DNA from: Flagellimonas lutimaris
GTDB lineage: Bacteria > Bacteroidota > Bacteroidia > Flavobacteriales > Flavobacteriaceae
Length of the DNA stretch: 64,000 nucleotides
Assembly (NCBI RefSeq): GCF_003581615.1
Contig: NZ_QXFH01000070.1
Coordinates: 682,001-746,000 of the forward strand
Reading direction: 5' to 3'
The position numbers and the translations under genes were made by a program. This document shows positions 8,325 through 16,103 of the stretch, piece by piece. The notes beneath the pieces were generated by a model. The model ran no database searches and was not told the origin of the DNA. It saw only the letters and a program-made list of their open reading frames with translations. Positions within the stretch are counted from its first letter, which is position 1, and every line of letters begins with the position of its first letter.

Positions 8325-8708
8325 ATGAAGAACATTCTCAGGTTGGCCTTGAGCTTGGTACTCTTGATGGGGGTCTCCTCTTGTCAATCGCAAGAAAGCG
8401 CCAACATCACAAAAGTTGATAATACCTTCATAAAACAGGAAGTAATTGGTAAGAATGTACAATTGGTGGATGTAAGAACACCAAATGAATACAATTCTGG
8501 TCACATTGACAATGCCGTTAATTTTGATTTGAGTAGACAAAAGGCTTTTATACAACAGATCAATACCCTGGACAAGGATAAACCCGTTTACCTTTATTGT
8601 GCTGTCGGGTCGCGTAGTGCCTATGCAGCAAAAATTCTTGAACGCGAAGGCTTCACAAAAATTTTTGATTATTCAGGCGGCTACATGGATTGGGTAAGGA
8701 ATCAATAA
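8325..8708 (+). CDS. Rhodanese-domain lipoprotein
   Basis: 127 aa from ATG 8325. The earlier ATG at 8295 would overlap the dioxygenase gene and displace the signal peptide. A lipobox (MGVSSC) follows a hydrophobic leader, so the protein is membrane anchored on the periplasmic side. The single rhodanese domain has VDVRTPNEYNSGHI and active loop YCAVGSRS with the catalytic cysteine. The start lies 8 nt after the dioxygenase stop, so the two are cotranscribed. Likely role: accepting or donating sulfane sulfur in the periplasm, for example from Sqr products. Acceptor unknown. Confidence 0.85.
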   Translation: MKNILRLALSLVLLMGVSSCQSQESANITKVDNTFIKQEVIGKNVQLVDVRTPNEYNSGHIDNAVNFDLSRQKAFIQQINTLDKDKPVYLYCAVGSRSAYAAKILEREGFTKIFDYSGGYMDWVRNQ

Positions 8709-8731
8709 GTTTTTGGATTATTTTTTCTTGT

Positions 8732-8774
8732 GTAACCATCGTTACTGACCAGACTTTTTATCCTGGGTATTTTG
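8732..8774 (+). promoter_or_regulatory. Crp/Fnr operator GTAAC-CATC-GTTAC plus -7-like box
   Basis: A perfect palindrome lies at 8732-8745. The box reads GTATTTTG (8767-8774), one base off TAnnTTTG; the spacing is 35.5 nt, one less than elsewhere. It drives the rhodanese/HMA/cytochrome operon beginning at 8800. Confidence 0.72.
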
Positions 8775-8799
8775 CCCTATATAAATACTAAAACAGAAT

Positions 8800-9144
8800 A
8801 TGTCATTATTAAGCTTTTTGTTCAAAGGGCAAACACTTCCCGATGAAGTTGAAATCTTAGATAGAGAGGATTATAAAAAAGCAATTACCAGAGGTAAGGT
8901 TCAGTTGGTCGATGTTAGAACCAAGAGAGAATTTATGTCAGGCCATATTAAAGGGGCCAAGAACATTGATTTTTTTCAGGGATCTGCATTCGAGACCGCT
9001 TTCTCAAAATTGAAAAAAGACAAACCTATATACCTATACTGCCAATCTGGAAATAGAAGTCAAAAGGCAGCAAGAAAGCTTGTAAATATGGGATTTGCCA
9101 AAGTGTATGACCTCCGAGGAGGGTATAGAACATGGAGCTATTAA
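8800..9144 (+). CDS. Single-domain rhodanese sulfurtransferase
   Basis: 114 aa, no signal peptide, so cytoplasmic. Rhodanese landmarks are LVDVRTKREFMSGHI near residues 37-51 and the active-site loop YCQSGNRS with the catalytic cysteine. ATG 8800 follows the predicted transcription start (about 8779) by ~20 nt. It is the first gene of an operon with an HMA-type protein (17-nt gap) and a cytochrome c/DUF3365 lipoprotein. This is the third gene in the island encoding an active rhodanese domain; its cellular location differs from the lipoprotein form, suggesting a division of labour between periplasm and cytoplasm. Confidence 0.86.
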   Translation: MSLLSFLFKGQTLPDEVEILDREDYKKAITRGKVQLVDVRTKREFMSGHIKGAKNIDFFQGSAFETAFSKLKKDKPIYLYCQSGNRSQKAARKLVNMGFAKVYDLRGGYRTWSY

Positions 9145-9161
9145 TTTGGAAATAGAGCAAA

Positions 9162-9431
9162 ATGAAAACTAAATTCCAAGTACAAAATCTCAAATGCGGG
9201 GGATGTGCCAAAACCATTTCCAATAAGCTTTCGGGTATAAAAGAAATTAAAGATGTGATTGTGGAGAAGGATAGCTCATCGGTTAGCTTTGATCATCAAA
9301 GCGCCGATGATGCTTCCTTAGTTAAAGAAATCCTTAGGAATCTGGGTTACCCCACTATCGATGATGAAAATGGTTTTGTTGAGAAAGCAAAATCTTTTGT
9401 AAGTTGTGCAAGTGGTAAAATGGCACAATGA
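9162..9431 (+). CDS. Small heavy-metal-associated (HMA) domain protein
   Basis: 89 aa. The ferredoxin-like HMA fold carries the CxxC motif in NLKCGGCAKT (C14, C17), with a further cysteine near the C-terminus (SCASG). Such proteins usually bind Cu(I) or other soft metals. In this operon, between a rhodanese and a cytochrome, a role handling sulfur through its thiols is possible but unproven. Its stop overlaps the next start by 4 nt (ATGATG context at 9428), so translation is coupled. No P-type copper ATPase is nearby, which weakens a pure copper-chaperone reading. Confidence 0.78.
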   Translation: MKTKFQVQNLKCGGCAKTISNKLSGIKEIKDVIVEKDSSSVSFDHQSADDASLVKEILRNLGYPTIDDENGFVEKAKSFVSCASGKMAQ

Positions 9432-10432
9432 TGAAAAAACTTTCCATTTCCATATTGTTTGTATTATTGATGCTTTCCTGCAAACAGGGACCTAAAACAA
9501 CTGATGGTGACCCTAAATCGGTGGCACAATTAACCGCTTCCTCTCCTGAAGCGGGCAAAAAATTGATGGAAACCAAATGTTACCTATGCCACAACCCATC
9601 TGTTCCAGAGAACGGGCAACGTATTGGTCCGCCTATGGTAGCGGTAAAAGCACATTATCTGGATGTTTACGAGGATAAAGAAGCATTTGTGAAGGGTATA
9701 ATGGAGTTTGTGAAAGCACCTTCAGAAGAAAATACCATGATGCGGGGCGCTGTAAGAAGATTTGGATTGATGCCTTCCCAGCAATTCCCAGAAGAAGAAC
9801 TCCAAAAAATAGCCGAGTACATTTACGATTATCAAATTGAAGAGCCCGATTGGTTCAAAGAACATTGGATGGACAGACGGGGCGACTCGTTGTACAATCG
9901 AGGAAAAAAGCTAACGGTTACACCCAAAGAGCAAAGTCCTAAAGAATTGGGAATGAAATATGCTTTGGAAACAAAAAAAGTGCTGGGTAAAAACCTTATG
10001 GGAACCATTCAAAACAAAGGCGTTGATGAGGCGGTTGTTTTTTGTAATGAGAAAGCCTATCCGTTGACGGATAGTATGTCAACAAATTTCAATGCTCGAA
10101 TAAAAAGGGTTTCAGACAAGCCTAGAAATCCAAACAATAAAGCCAATGATACCGAATTGGCTCATATAGCAACCTTTAAAAGCAAAGTTGCGACTGGAGA
10201 GTCGGTTGAACCCATTTTAAAGGAAGAGAACGGAAAAATCTATTTCTACTATCCCATTGTTACCAATACCATGTGTTTGAATTGCCATGGAACTCCGGAA
10301 AAAGAAATCGAACCAGAAGTATTGACCCATTTATCACAACTATATCCAGATGATAAAGCGATAGGGTATGGTGCTGATGAGGTAAGGGGGATTTGGAGCA
10401 TTGTATTTGATGCTTCAAACAATTCAAACTAA
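9428..10432 (+). CDS. Lipoprotein with cytochrome c and DUF3365 (Tll0287-like) haem domains
   Basis: 334 aa with a lipobox (LLMLSC). The N-terminal half contains a class I cytochrome c motif CYLCH (~residues 52-56) with a probable distal Met. The C-terminal half contains a second CxxCH motif (CLNCHG) followed by YGADEVRGIWSI, the signature of DUF3365 domains, which bind haem c in PAS-like sensors. It should be a two-haem periplasmic protein, able to transfer electrons or sense redox state. It is the last gene of the rhodanese operon, and faces a convergent hydroxylase gene whose stop is only 9 nt away. Whether it donates to an oxidase is unknown. Confidence 0.8.
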   Translation: MMKKLSISILFVLLMLSCKQGPKTTDGDPKSVAQLTASSPEAGKKLMETKCYLCHNPSVPENGQRIGPPMVAVKAHYLDVYEDKEAFVKGIMEFVKAPSEENTMMRGAVRRFGLMPSQQFPEEELQKIAEYIYDYQIEEPDWFKEHWMDRRGDSLYNRGKKLTVTPKEQSPKELGMKYALETKKVLGKNLMGTIQNKGVDEAVVFCNEKAYPLTDSMSTNFNARIKRVSDKPRNPNNKANDTELAHIATFKSKVATGESVEPILKEENGKIYFYYPIVTNTMCLNCHGTPEKEIEPEVLTHLSQLYPDDKAIGYGADEVRGIWSIVFDASNNSN

Positions 10433-10441
10433 AGGAATTCT

Positions 10442-11323
10442 TTATTTTTTTGGTCTCTTAAATCCATACACCAACTGTCCCCAAAATCCTTTGGGTAGTT
10501 TTTCATCACCAGGGAACCCCAATTTAATTTTACCACCACTTTCGGGAATGTAATTGGTCTTAAAGATATAATCCCAAATACTAAGACTTATCCCAAAATT
10601 TACGCCGTACGAATCTTCAGGAATGGTATAAGCATGGTGGTACAAGTGCATTACCGGGTTGTTCAAGATATATTTTAGTGGTCCGTAGGTCAATTTAATA
10701 TTGGAGTGATTAAAATGTCCTATGGCAATGGCAGCAAAATGTACAATGTAGGCTTGTTCGGGTTCAAAACCACCAAGAACCATAACACCTATAGTTTTTA
10801 AAGGCTTGTAGAGTATATTTTCCATCCAATGGAACCTTAAATGGGCGGCAAATCCCATCTCCTTTACACTGTGATGCACTTTGTGAAACTGCCAAAGTAC
10901 AGGGTATTTGTGCAAAAGCACATGGGTAAACCACTGAACAAAATCCAACACTACAAAAAAGACCAGTAATTGAACCCATTGTGGCCAATGTGCAATATCC
11001 ATAATGGTCAAAGTTGTTGCGGTAATCCCTAAATCCTTAAAAAGGACTCCAAGCAATTTGTAAACACCACTTATAACAATGGCAAAAATGAAAAAGTTGA
11101 AGAACATGTAAAATGCATCCAACCAAAAATCCTTTCTAAAAATGGATTGCTCTTTGCGCCATGGGAATAGAATCTCCAACCCCCATACGATAAGGGAGAT
11201 AATAATAAGGCCCCAAAAGTAATTGGAGTACCAGGGAACTTCAAATAAAATCGATTTCCATGTCCAGCGCACAGTTCCTAAAAAACCATTGGCAAGGGCA
11301 TCAAAATATTCAGTCATAAGCAT
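10442..11323 (-). CDS. Membrane fatty-acid hydroxylase / sterol desaturase family protein
   Basis: 293 aa, about five membrane segments. The di-iron histidine clusters are present: HVLLHKYPVLWQFHKVHH, HFNH and HLYHH. Family members hydroxylate or desaturate lipid chains. Two starts are possible (11323 or 11317; MLMTEY or MTEY). It is the only gene in the sulfur island on the minus strand, and its upstream region is shared with a DUF2892 gene: a minus-strand box TATATTTA (11403 down to 11396) stands 36.5 nt from the centre of the palindrome at 11426-11439. I infer co-regulation with the sulfur genes, suggesting membrane-lipid modification as part of the response. Substrate unknown. Confidence 0.85.
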   Translation of the reverse strand: MLMTEYFDALANGFLGTVRWTWKSILFEVPWYSNYFWGLIIISLIVWGLEILFPWRKEQSIFRKDFWLDAFYMFFNFFIFAIVISGVYKLLGVLFKDLGITATTLTIMDIAHWPQWVQLLVFFVVLDFVQWFTHVLLHKYPVLWQFHKVHHSVKEMGFAAHLRFHWMENILYKPLKTIGVMVLGGFEPEQAYIVHFAAIAIGHFNHSNIKLTYGPLKYILNNPVMHLYHHAYTIPEDSYGVNFGISLSIWDYIFKTNYIPESGGKIKLGFPGDEKLPKGFWGQLVYGFKRPKK

Positions 11324-11395
11324 TAAATCTTAAGTCGCGCATTCCATTGAAACTTACCGCTAAACGGCAAAAGTCTTTTAAGAATGCATCAAAAT

Positions 11396-11469
11396 TAAAT
11401 ATAGTTTAAAAATAAAGAGGACAGTGTAACCAAGGTTACCATATGTTGTATTTCCAAAAGCTACTTTTG
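11396..11469. promoter_or_regulatory. Bidirectional Crp/Fnr-controlled promoter region, operator GTAAC-CAAG-GTTAC
   Basis: A perfect palindrome lies at 11426-11439. On the plus strand TACTTTTG (11462-11469) is 36.5 nt from the centre and serves the DUF2892 gene. On the minus strand TATATTTA (11403-11396) is also exactly 36.5 nt away and would serve the hydroxylase. A palindrome can act in both directions. Confidence 0.7.
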
Positions 11470-11561
11470 ATGTATGCTCTGTAAGAAACCGTAATGGATA
11501 AGATGCTGACGATCAGTTTCTTTTTGGTAACTTGTTGGTTAAGAATCATAAACTATCAATT

Positions 11562-11768
11562 ATGAAAAAAAACATGGGCGGTGCAGACCGTACAATTCGA
11601 GTTATCTTGGCACTTGGTGTTGGAGCATTGTATTATTTTAATGTGATTACAGGAACATTGGCATATATACTGCTGGCATTGGCAGTAATATTTGTCTTAA
11701 CAAGCTTTGTTAGTTTTTGTCCTTTGTACACCCTATTTGGGATTAATACATGCAAGGTCAAGAATTAG
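11562..11768 (+). CDS. DUF2892 (YgaP-type transmembrane) protein
   Basis: 68 aa from ATG 11562 (MKKNMGGADRTIRV), matching the usual start of this family; the ATG-like start at 11532 adds an unconserved tail. It has two membrane segments (~12-30 and ~33-52) and cysteines in SFCPLYTLFGINTC. DUF2892 domains are found alone or fused to rhodaneses (YgaP) and recur in sulfide-response operons. Exact function is unknown. It stands as a single-gene unit between its own Crp/Fnr operator and a strong terminator. Confidence 0.85.
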   Translation: MKKNMGGADRTIRVILALGVGALYYFNVITGTLAYILLALAVIFVLTSFVSFCPLYTLFGINTCKVKN

Positions 11769-11791
11769 GTTTTTTGGTTGGTTGATAAAGG

Positions 11792-11820
11792 AAGCCGCTC
11801 TACTAAGAGCGGCTTTTTTT
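11792..11820 (+). terminator. Rho-independent terminator after DUF2892 gene
   Basis: A 9-bp stem AAGCCGCTC (11792-11800) / GAGCGGCTT (11807-11815), a 6-nt loop and a T run. Confidence 0.9.
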
Positions 11821-11867
11821 ATAAAATGATAATATTCATATAAAAAAGCCTGTGTTTTATCAATTAT

Positions 11868-11911
11868 GTAACTTTTGTTACAAGATTTTATGACTTTCCT
11901 CAATATTTTAC
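11868..11911 (+). promoter_or_regulatory. Crp/Fnr operator GTAAC-TTTT-GTTAC plus degenerate -7 box before sqr
   Basis: A perfect palindrome lies at 11868-11881. The box at the standard 36.5-nt distance is TATTTTAC (11904-11911), which keeps TAnnTT but loses the final TG. ATG of sqr is at 11938. Confidence 0.68.
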
Positions 11912-11937
11912 CAATAATTGAATTTAACTAAAAAAAC

Positions 11938-13200
11938 ATGAAGTCACATTATCAAATTTTAATAATTGGTGGAGGAACGGCTGGTATTATGACCGCTGGC
12001 CAGTTATTGCGAAAAAACAAAAAGCTGGATATAGCTATAATAGAACCTTCGGAGACACATTACTACCAACCAGCATGGACGCTTGTTGGAGCTGGAACCT
12101 ATGATTTTAATAAAACCAAAAAGCCCATGGCAGAGGTAATGCCCAATGGTGTGGATTGGATTAAGGACAAGGCCGTCGGTTTTGATCCAGAAAAGAATAC
12201 GGTCGCGATGGAAAGTAGTGGTGATATTACCTACGATTACTTGGTAGTAGCTACAGGATTGGTAATGGAGCCTAGTATGATCAAAGGACTTCCCGAAGCT
12301 TTGGAAAAGGGAGTGGCCTGTAGTAATTACATTGACCCGGAACACACATGGGAAACGATACGGAATTTTAAAAAAGGAAATGCACTCTTCACCCAGCCTA
12401 CCACACCTATTAAATGTGGTGGCGCTCCTCAGAAAATCGCCTATTTGGCCGCCGACTATTTTGGAAAGCAGGGACTTAAGGACAGTACGAATGTGATTTT
12501 TGCCACACCAGGTTCTGTAATATTTGGCGTAAAGGAAATTAGGGAAACCTTGAATAAGGTAATAGATCGTTATGGCATCCACTTTAAACCATTTTATGCT
12601 CCCAAAGAGATTGATATTGAAAACAGGATCGTACACTTTAGCCATACCGCACCCGAAGAGAACAGATGTGTTATCAATGAAGATAACGAGTTAGGAGAAA
12701 AAATGATTGGGGATGTGGATATCCAAGTGCCTTTTGATATGTTGCATATCGCCCCTCCACAGGCAGCACCAAAATTTATACGTGAATCGATATTGGCAAA
12801 CGAAGCAGGTTGGTTGGATGTAGACCATTTTTCCATGCAGCACAATAAGTATTCGAATGTATTCGGCCTAGGGGATGTAGCAGCCTTGCCAACGGCCAAA
12901 ACTGGAGCTGCGGTTCGGAAGCAAGTTCCAATTGTGGTCGACAATATTATAAGTTTGCTCGGTGGAAAAACTGCTGAGAACCATTCCTATAATGGCTACT
13001 CGTCATGCCCGCTGGTAACAGGGTTTGGCAAAATGACCTTAGCGGAGTTTGATTACAACAATAATTTTATTCCAGACCCAAAACTAAAACGCATGTTGGT
13101 CTTTAATAGTGCCAAAGAACATTGGAGACTTTGGATGCTAAAAAAATATGGACTTCCATATTTGTATTGGAACAAAATGATGAAAGGTAAAAATGTTTAG
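11938..13200 (+). CDS. sqr: Sulfide:quinone oxidoreductase (SQOR-like flavoprotein)
   Basis: 420 aa. The FAD-binding Rossmann motif is GGGTAG (11-16) and a second FAD motif FGLGDVAALPTAKTG lies at ~309-323. Cysteines stand at the positions used in SQR chemistry: C160 in PIKCGGAPQK and C357 in YSSCPLV, with C128 (GVACSNY) a further candidate. The sequence resembles the SQOR-like type more than the archetypal bacterial type I. The C-terminal part (~380-420) is amphipathic and suits membrane docking. It oxidises sulfide to persulfide and passes electrons to the quinone pool, feeding the bd oxidase encoded next. Expression appears to depend on the operator at 11868. Confidence 0.88.
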   Translation: MKSHYQILIIGGGTAGIMTAGQLLRKNKKLDIAIIEPSETHYYQPAWTLVGAGTYDFNKTKKPMAEVMPNGVDWIKDKAVGFDPEKNTVAMESSGDITYDYLVVATGLVMEPSMIKGLPEALEKGVACSNYIDPEHTWETIRNFKKGNALFTQPTTPIKCGGAPQKIAYLAADYFGKQGLKDSTNVIFATPGSVIFGVKEIRETLNKVIDRYGIHFKPFYAPKEIDIENRIVHFSHTAPEENRCVINEDNELGEKMIGDVDIQVPFDMLHIAPPQAAPKFIRESILANEAGWLDVDHFSMQHNKYSNVFGLGDVAALPTAKTGAAVRKQVPIVVDNIISLLGGKTAENHSYNGYSSCPLVTGFGKMTLAEFDYNNNFIPDPKLKRMLVFNSAKEHWRLWMLKKYGLPYLYWNKMMKGKNV

Positions 13201-13294
13201 AATCAAATAATCAGAAAACTTTAATCCTGAGGAATATCATGTTTTAAAGGAGGTTTTCCGATTAAATTTGGTTCAAAATAAAAACCAATACATT

Positions 13295-13420
13295 TTGAAA
13301 ACCCTGAATATTCCTTTAGTCGTATGGGAGAACGGTATCTGGATGATAGGTCTGTTTGCCCTTGTGGTCGTTATTTTAATAGTAGCAGTTTTGGCCATGA
13401 TGAACAGTGGTAAAAAGTAA
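13295..13420 (+). CDS. Candidate 41-aa single-span membrane peptide (TTG start)
   Basis: The open frame runs from 13211 to TAA 13418-13420 and contains no ATG before its hydrophobic segment; the most natural start is TTG 13295 (reads MKTLNIPLVVWENGIWMIG), with TTG 13268 as an alternative. One strong membrane segment follows (GLFALVVVILIVAVLAMM) and then a positive tail NSGKK. A perfect hairpin terminator follows at once. It lies between sqr and cydAB, so it could be a helper of either, comparable in size to the CydX-type small subunits of bd oxidases, but the terminator separates it from cydA. Being this short it may be fortuitous. Confidence 0.45.
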   Translation: MKTLNIPLVVWENGIWMIGLFALVVVILIVAVLAMMNSGKK

Positions 13421-13442
13421 ACACTAACCACATATTTAAGAG

Positions 13443-13481
13443 ATGGATTTAACATAAGAATGTTTTTTATGTTAAATCCAT
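13443..13481. terminator. Strong hairpin terminator between the sqr unit and cydAB
   Basis: A perfect 15-bp inverted repeat: arm 13443-13457 (ends TTTAACATAA) and arm 13467-13481 (starts TTATGTTAAA), 9-nt loop, T-rich afterwards. It insulates cydAB from the sqr transcript, immediately upstream of the cydA operator. Confidence 0.8.
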
Positions 13482-13488
13482 TTTGTTT

Positions 13489-13532
13489 GTAACTTTAGTA
13501 ACCTAATAAAGTTAGCGATAAAGCTACTTTTG
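13489..13532 (+). promoter_or_regulatory. Crp/Fnr operator GTAAC-TTTA-GTAAC plus perfect -7 box before cydAB
   Basis: Operator at 13489-13502 (one mismatch in the right arm). TACTTTTG (13525-13532) is a perfect TAnnTTTG, 36.5 nt from the operator centre. Transcription would start near 13537, 15 nt before cydA. Confidence 0.75.
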
Positions 13533-13551
13533 AAAGCACAAAATATCACTT

Positions 13552-14925
13552 ATGGAAACCGAAATACTTGCTCGGATCCAATTTGCCTTTACTGTTGCTT
13601 TTCATTACATATATCCCCCACTTAGTATAGGTCTTGGATTATTATTGGTCATTTTTGAAAGTATTTATATTCGAACCAAAAATGAAGCCTATCACAAACT
13701 GGCCCGTTTCTGGACCAAAATTTTTGCACTGACTTTTGGTATCGGTGTTGTTACCGGTATTGTCATGGAATTTGAATTCGGTACCAACTGGGCCGTATAT
13801 TCCCGTTATGTAGGTGATGTATTTGGTAGTGCTCTTGCCGCTGAAGGTATTTTTGCCTTCGCTTTGGAGAGTGGATTCCTGGGAATATTGTTGTTTGGCT
13901 GGAACAGGGTGAAGCCTTGGGTACATTTGGTGTCTACCATTGGAGTGTTTCTAGGTTCCATGTTTTCTGCTATTTGGATTGTAGTGGCCAATAGTTGGCA
14001 ACAGACCCCAGCAGGATTTCACATAGTGGGAGAGGGGATGGATGCTCGTGCCGAGATTACCGATTTTTGGGCCATGGTGTTCAACCCATCCAGTGTAGAT
14101 AGACTGACACATGTATGGCTTGGAGCCTTTTTGGCGGGAGCCTTTTTGGTGTTGAGTGTACATGCCTATTATCTTTTAAAAGGGAAGTATGTAGAAATTT
14201 CCAAAAAAGCATTTAAGATTGCCTTGGTCGTAGCAACCATATTTTCTTTAGGGCAATTGTTTACAGGTCACCAATCGGCAGATGGGGTGGCGGAAAATCA
14301 ACCTGCAAAACTTGCTGCACTTGAAGGTCATTTTGAAGTATCGGCACCTGCCGATATGTATATTATGGGTTGGGTGGATAAAGAAAAACAAGAGGTTACT
14401 GGATTAAAAGTGCCCGGAGGACTATCCTTTTTGTTGGATTATGATTTTGAAGCACCGGTAACCGGTCTCAATGCATTTCCTGAAGATGAACGTCCTTCCC
14501 AAATAAACGCAGTTTTTCAATTTTATCATATTATGGTGGCCATTGGTATGGCCTTGATATTTTTGACTCTTTTTGCGAGCTTTTTGATGTGGCGAGGTAA
14601 GCTCTTTAATAAAAAATGGCTACTCTGGATTTTTGTTTTCGCTGTTTTTTTACCTCAAATAGCCAATCAAGTAGGTTGGTTTGCCGCCGAAATGGGAAGG
14701 CAACCTTGGGTGGTTTATGGACTTCTGAGGACTGATCAGGCATTTTCCCAAGCCGTTTCAGAGAACCAGATTTTGTTCTCCTTGATTTTGTTCTTTTTGG
14801 TGTATGCCTTGTTGTTTGTTTTGTTTATTTATCTATTGCACAAAAAAATCAAACATGGACCTTATGAAGAATCGGAAAATGACGATACGCCTTTTGGAGG
14901 AACATTAACTCATATGTTGAAATAA
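13552..14925 (+). CDS. cydA: Cytochrome bd ubiquinol oxidase subunit I
   Basis: 457 aa, about nine membrane helices. H18 in AFHYIYPP is the equivalent of the high-spin haem b595 ligand; later helices contain [10 protein letters not shown] and [18 protein letters not shown], both hallmarks of CydA. The Q-loop motif [21 protein letters not shown] is conserved, but the loop is short compared with the E. coli long-Q-loop type (522 aa). The oxidase takes electrons from quinol to O2 and, in characterised bacteria, resists sulfide inhibition, which fits its placement directly after sqr. Controlled by the operator at 13489; cydB follows after 5 nt. Confidence 0.95.
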   Translation: METEILARIQFAFTVAFHYIYPPLSIGLGLLLVIFESIYIRTKNEAYHKLARFWTKIFALTFGIGVVTGIVMEFEFGTNWAVYSRYVGDVFGSALAAEGIFAFALESGFLGILLFGWNRVKPWVHLVSTIGVFLGSMFSAIWIVVANSWQQTPAGFHIVGEGMDARAEITDFWAMVFNPSSVDRLTHVWLGAFLAGAFLVLSVHAYYLLKGKYVEISKKAFKIALVVATIFSLGQLFTGHQSADGVAENQPAKLAALEGHFEVSAPADMYIMGWVDKEKQEVTGLKVPGGLSFLLDYDFEAPVTGLNAFPEDERPSQINAVFQFYHIMVAIGMALIFLTLFASFLMWRGKLFNKKWLLWIFVFAVFLPQIANQVGWFAAEMGRQPWVVYGLLRTDQAFSQAVSENQILFSLILFFLVYALLFVLFIYLLHKKIKHGPYEESENDDTPFGGTLTHMLK

Positions 14926-14930
14926 GGATT

Positions 14931-15968
14931 ATGGAAACGTTTTTAGGATTGGATTATCCCACATGGTGGTTTTTGGTAGTAGGAGGTCTTTTCTCAGGAT
15001 ATGCCATTTTGGATGGTTTTGATTTTGGGGCGGGCGCATGGCATCTCTTTCTAAAGAAAGAGAATAGCCGTAGAATCGCATTGAATGCTGTTGGTCCGGT
15101 TTGGGATGGCAACGAGGTTTGGTTGGTCATTGGAGGGGGCGCATTATTTGCAGGATTCCCTGTAATGTATGCCACCTTGTTTTCGTCCTTGTATATTCCT
15201 TTTATGTTGTTTTTGTTGTTCATCATTTTTAGGGCCATTTCCATTGAGTTTAGGGGTAAGGAGCCAATGCTCTGGTGGCGTAGGCTTTGGGATGTTTGCT
15301 ATAGTATTTCCAGTATAATGTTGGCTTTTTTATTGGGTGTTGTGCTTGGTAATGTATTGCAGGGAATAGCCATAGGAGAAAACTATCAATACGAAGGAGG
15401 CGTACTTTTCGAATTTTTGAATCCTTATGCATTGATGACAGGGTTCACCACATTGTCACTTTTTATGGCTCATGGGGCTATTTTTCTTTTGTTAAAAACA
15501 GAAGGAAGGTTATTTGCCAAGTTGACCCTGCTTTTAAAAAGAGGAATGATCTTTTTTATGGTCAGCTTTGCTGTGACCACCCTATACACCTTAATTTATA
15601 TACCCCATCTATCAGACGATTTTAAGACCAATCCATCACTTTTTATAATTCCGTTGCTCACTTTTCTCAGTATTGCCAATGTGCCCAGACTGGCCGAAAA
15701 GCGAAAATATAAATGGGCCTTTTTATTTTCATCATTGACCATAGCATTTTTGTTGGTATTGGTAGCAGTTGAACTGTATCCCGTTTTGTTGCGCTCCACC
15801 ATAGATCCACAATATAATATAGATGTATACAATGCTGCCTCTTCCACAAAATCCTTGCAGATTATGATGGTTATTGTAGCCATCGGAACACCTTTGGTGC
15901 TCTTCTATACCATTTTTGTCTACAAAACTTTCTGGGGAAAAGTAAAATTGGACGAAACCAGTTATTAA
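14931..15968 (+). CDS. cydB: Cytochrome bd ubiquinol oxidase subunit II
   Basis: 345 aa, eight to nine membrane helices. Typical CydB stretches include YAILDGFDFGAGAWHLF and GPVWDGNEVWLVIGGGALFAGFP near the N-terminus. It forms the structural partner of CydA. The 5-nt gap shows cotranscription. No cydX-like gene follows cydB, and no cydDC transporter is in the window. A terminator closes the operon. Confidence 0.95.
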   Translation: METFLGLDYPTWWFLVVGGLFSGYAILDGFDFGAGAWHLFLKKENSRRIALNAVGPVWDGNEVWLVIGGGALFAGFPVMYATLFSSLYIPFMLFLLFIIFRAISIEFRGKEPMLWWRRLWDVCYSISSIMLAFLLGVVLGNVLQGIAIGENYQYEGGVLFEFLNPYALMTGFTTLSLFMAHGAIFLLLKTEGRLFAKLTLLLKRGMIFFMVSFAVTTLYTLIYIPHLSDDFKTNPSLFIIPLLTFLSIANVPRLAEKRKYKWAFLFSSLTIAFLLVLVAVELYPVLLRSTIDPQYNIDVYNAASSTKSLQIMMVIVAIGTPLVLFYTIFVYKTFWGKVKLDETSY

Positions 15969-15989
15969 AGACTGAGTCAATTCAATATC

Positions 15990-16016
15990 AAGACCCTGCA
16001 TATGTAGGGTCTTTTT
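15990..16016 (+). terminator. Rho-independent terminator after cydAB
   Basis: Stem AAGACCCT (15990-15997) / AGGGTCTT (16006-16013) with an 8-nt loop and a short T run. Confidence 0.82.
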
Positions 16017-16047
16017 AGTTAATGTTTTGTTTAAAGTTAAGCATTCG

Positions 16048-16091
16048 GTAACTAATGTTACTGATGTTCATCGGCTTAATAATGACTTTTA
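16048..16091 (+). promoter_or_regulatory. Crp/Fnr operator GTAAC-TAAT-GTTAC before DUF2202 gene
   Basis: A perfect palindrome lies at 16048-16061. At the standard distance the box is GACTTTTA (16084-16091), two mismatches from TAnnTTTG, so this promoter may be the weakest or most activator dependent. ATG is at 16104. Confidence 0.62.
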
Positions 16092-16103
16092 GAAAAAAAA
16101 GTT

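Noticed and set aside
9162-9431. Dedicated copper chaperone
   Set aside because: CxxC is present but there is no copper ATPase, CueR or other copper gene in the neighbourhood, so a copper-specific role is not claimed.
12004-12645. 213-aa minus-strand open frame within sqr
   Set aside because: Shadow of the Sqr reading frame; no recognisable domain.
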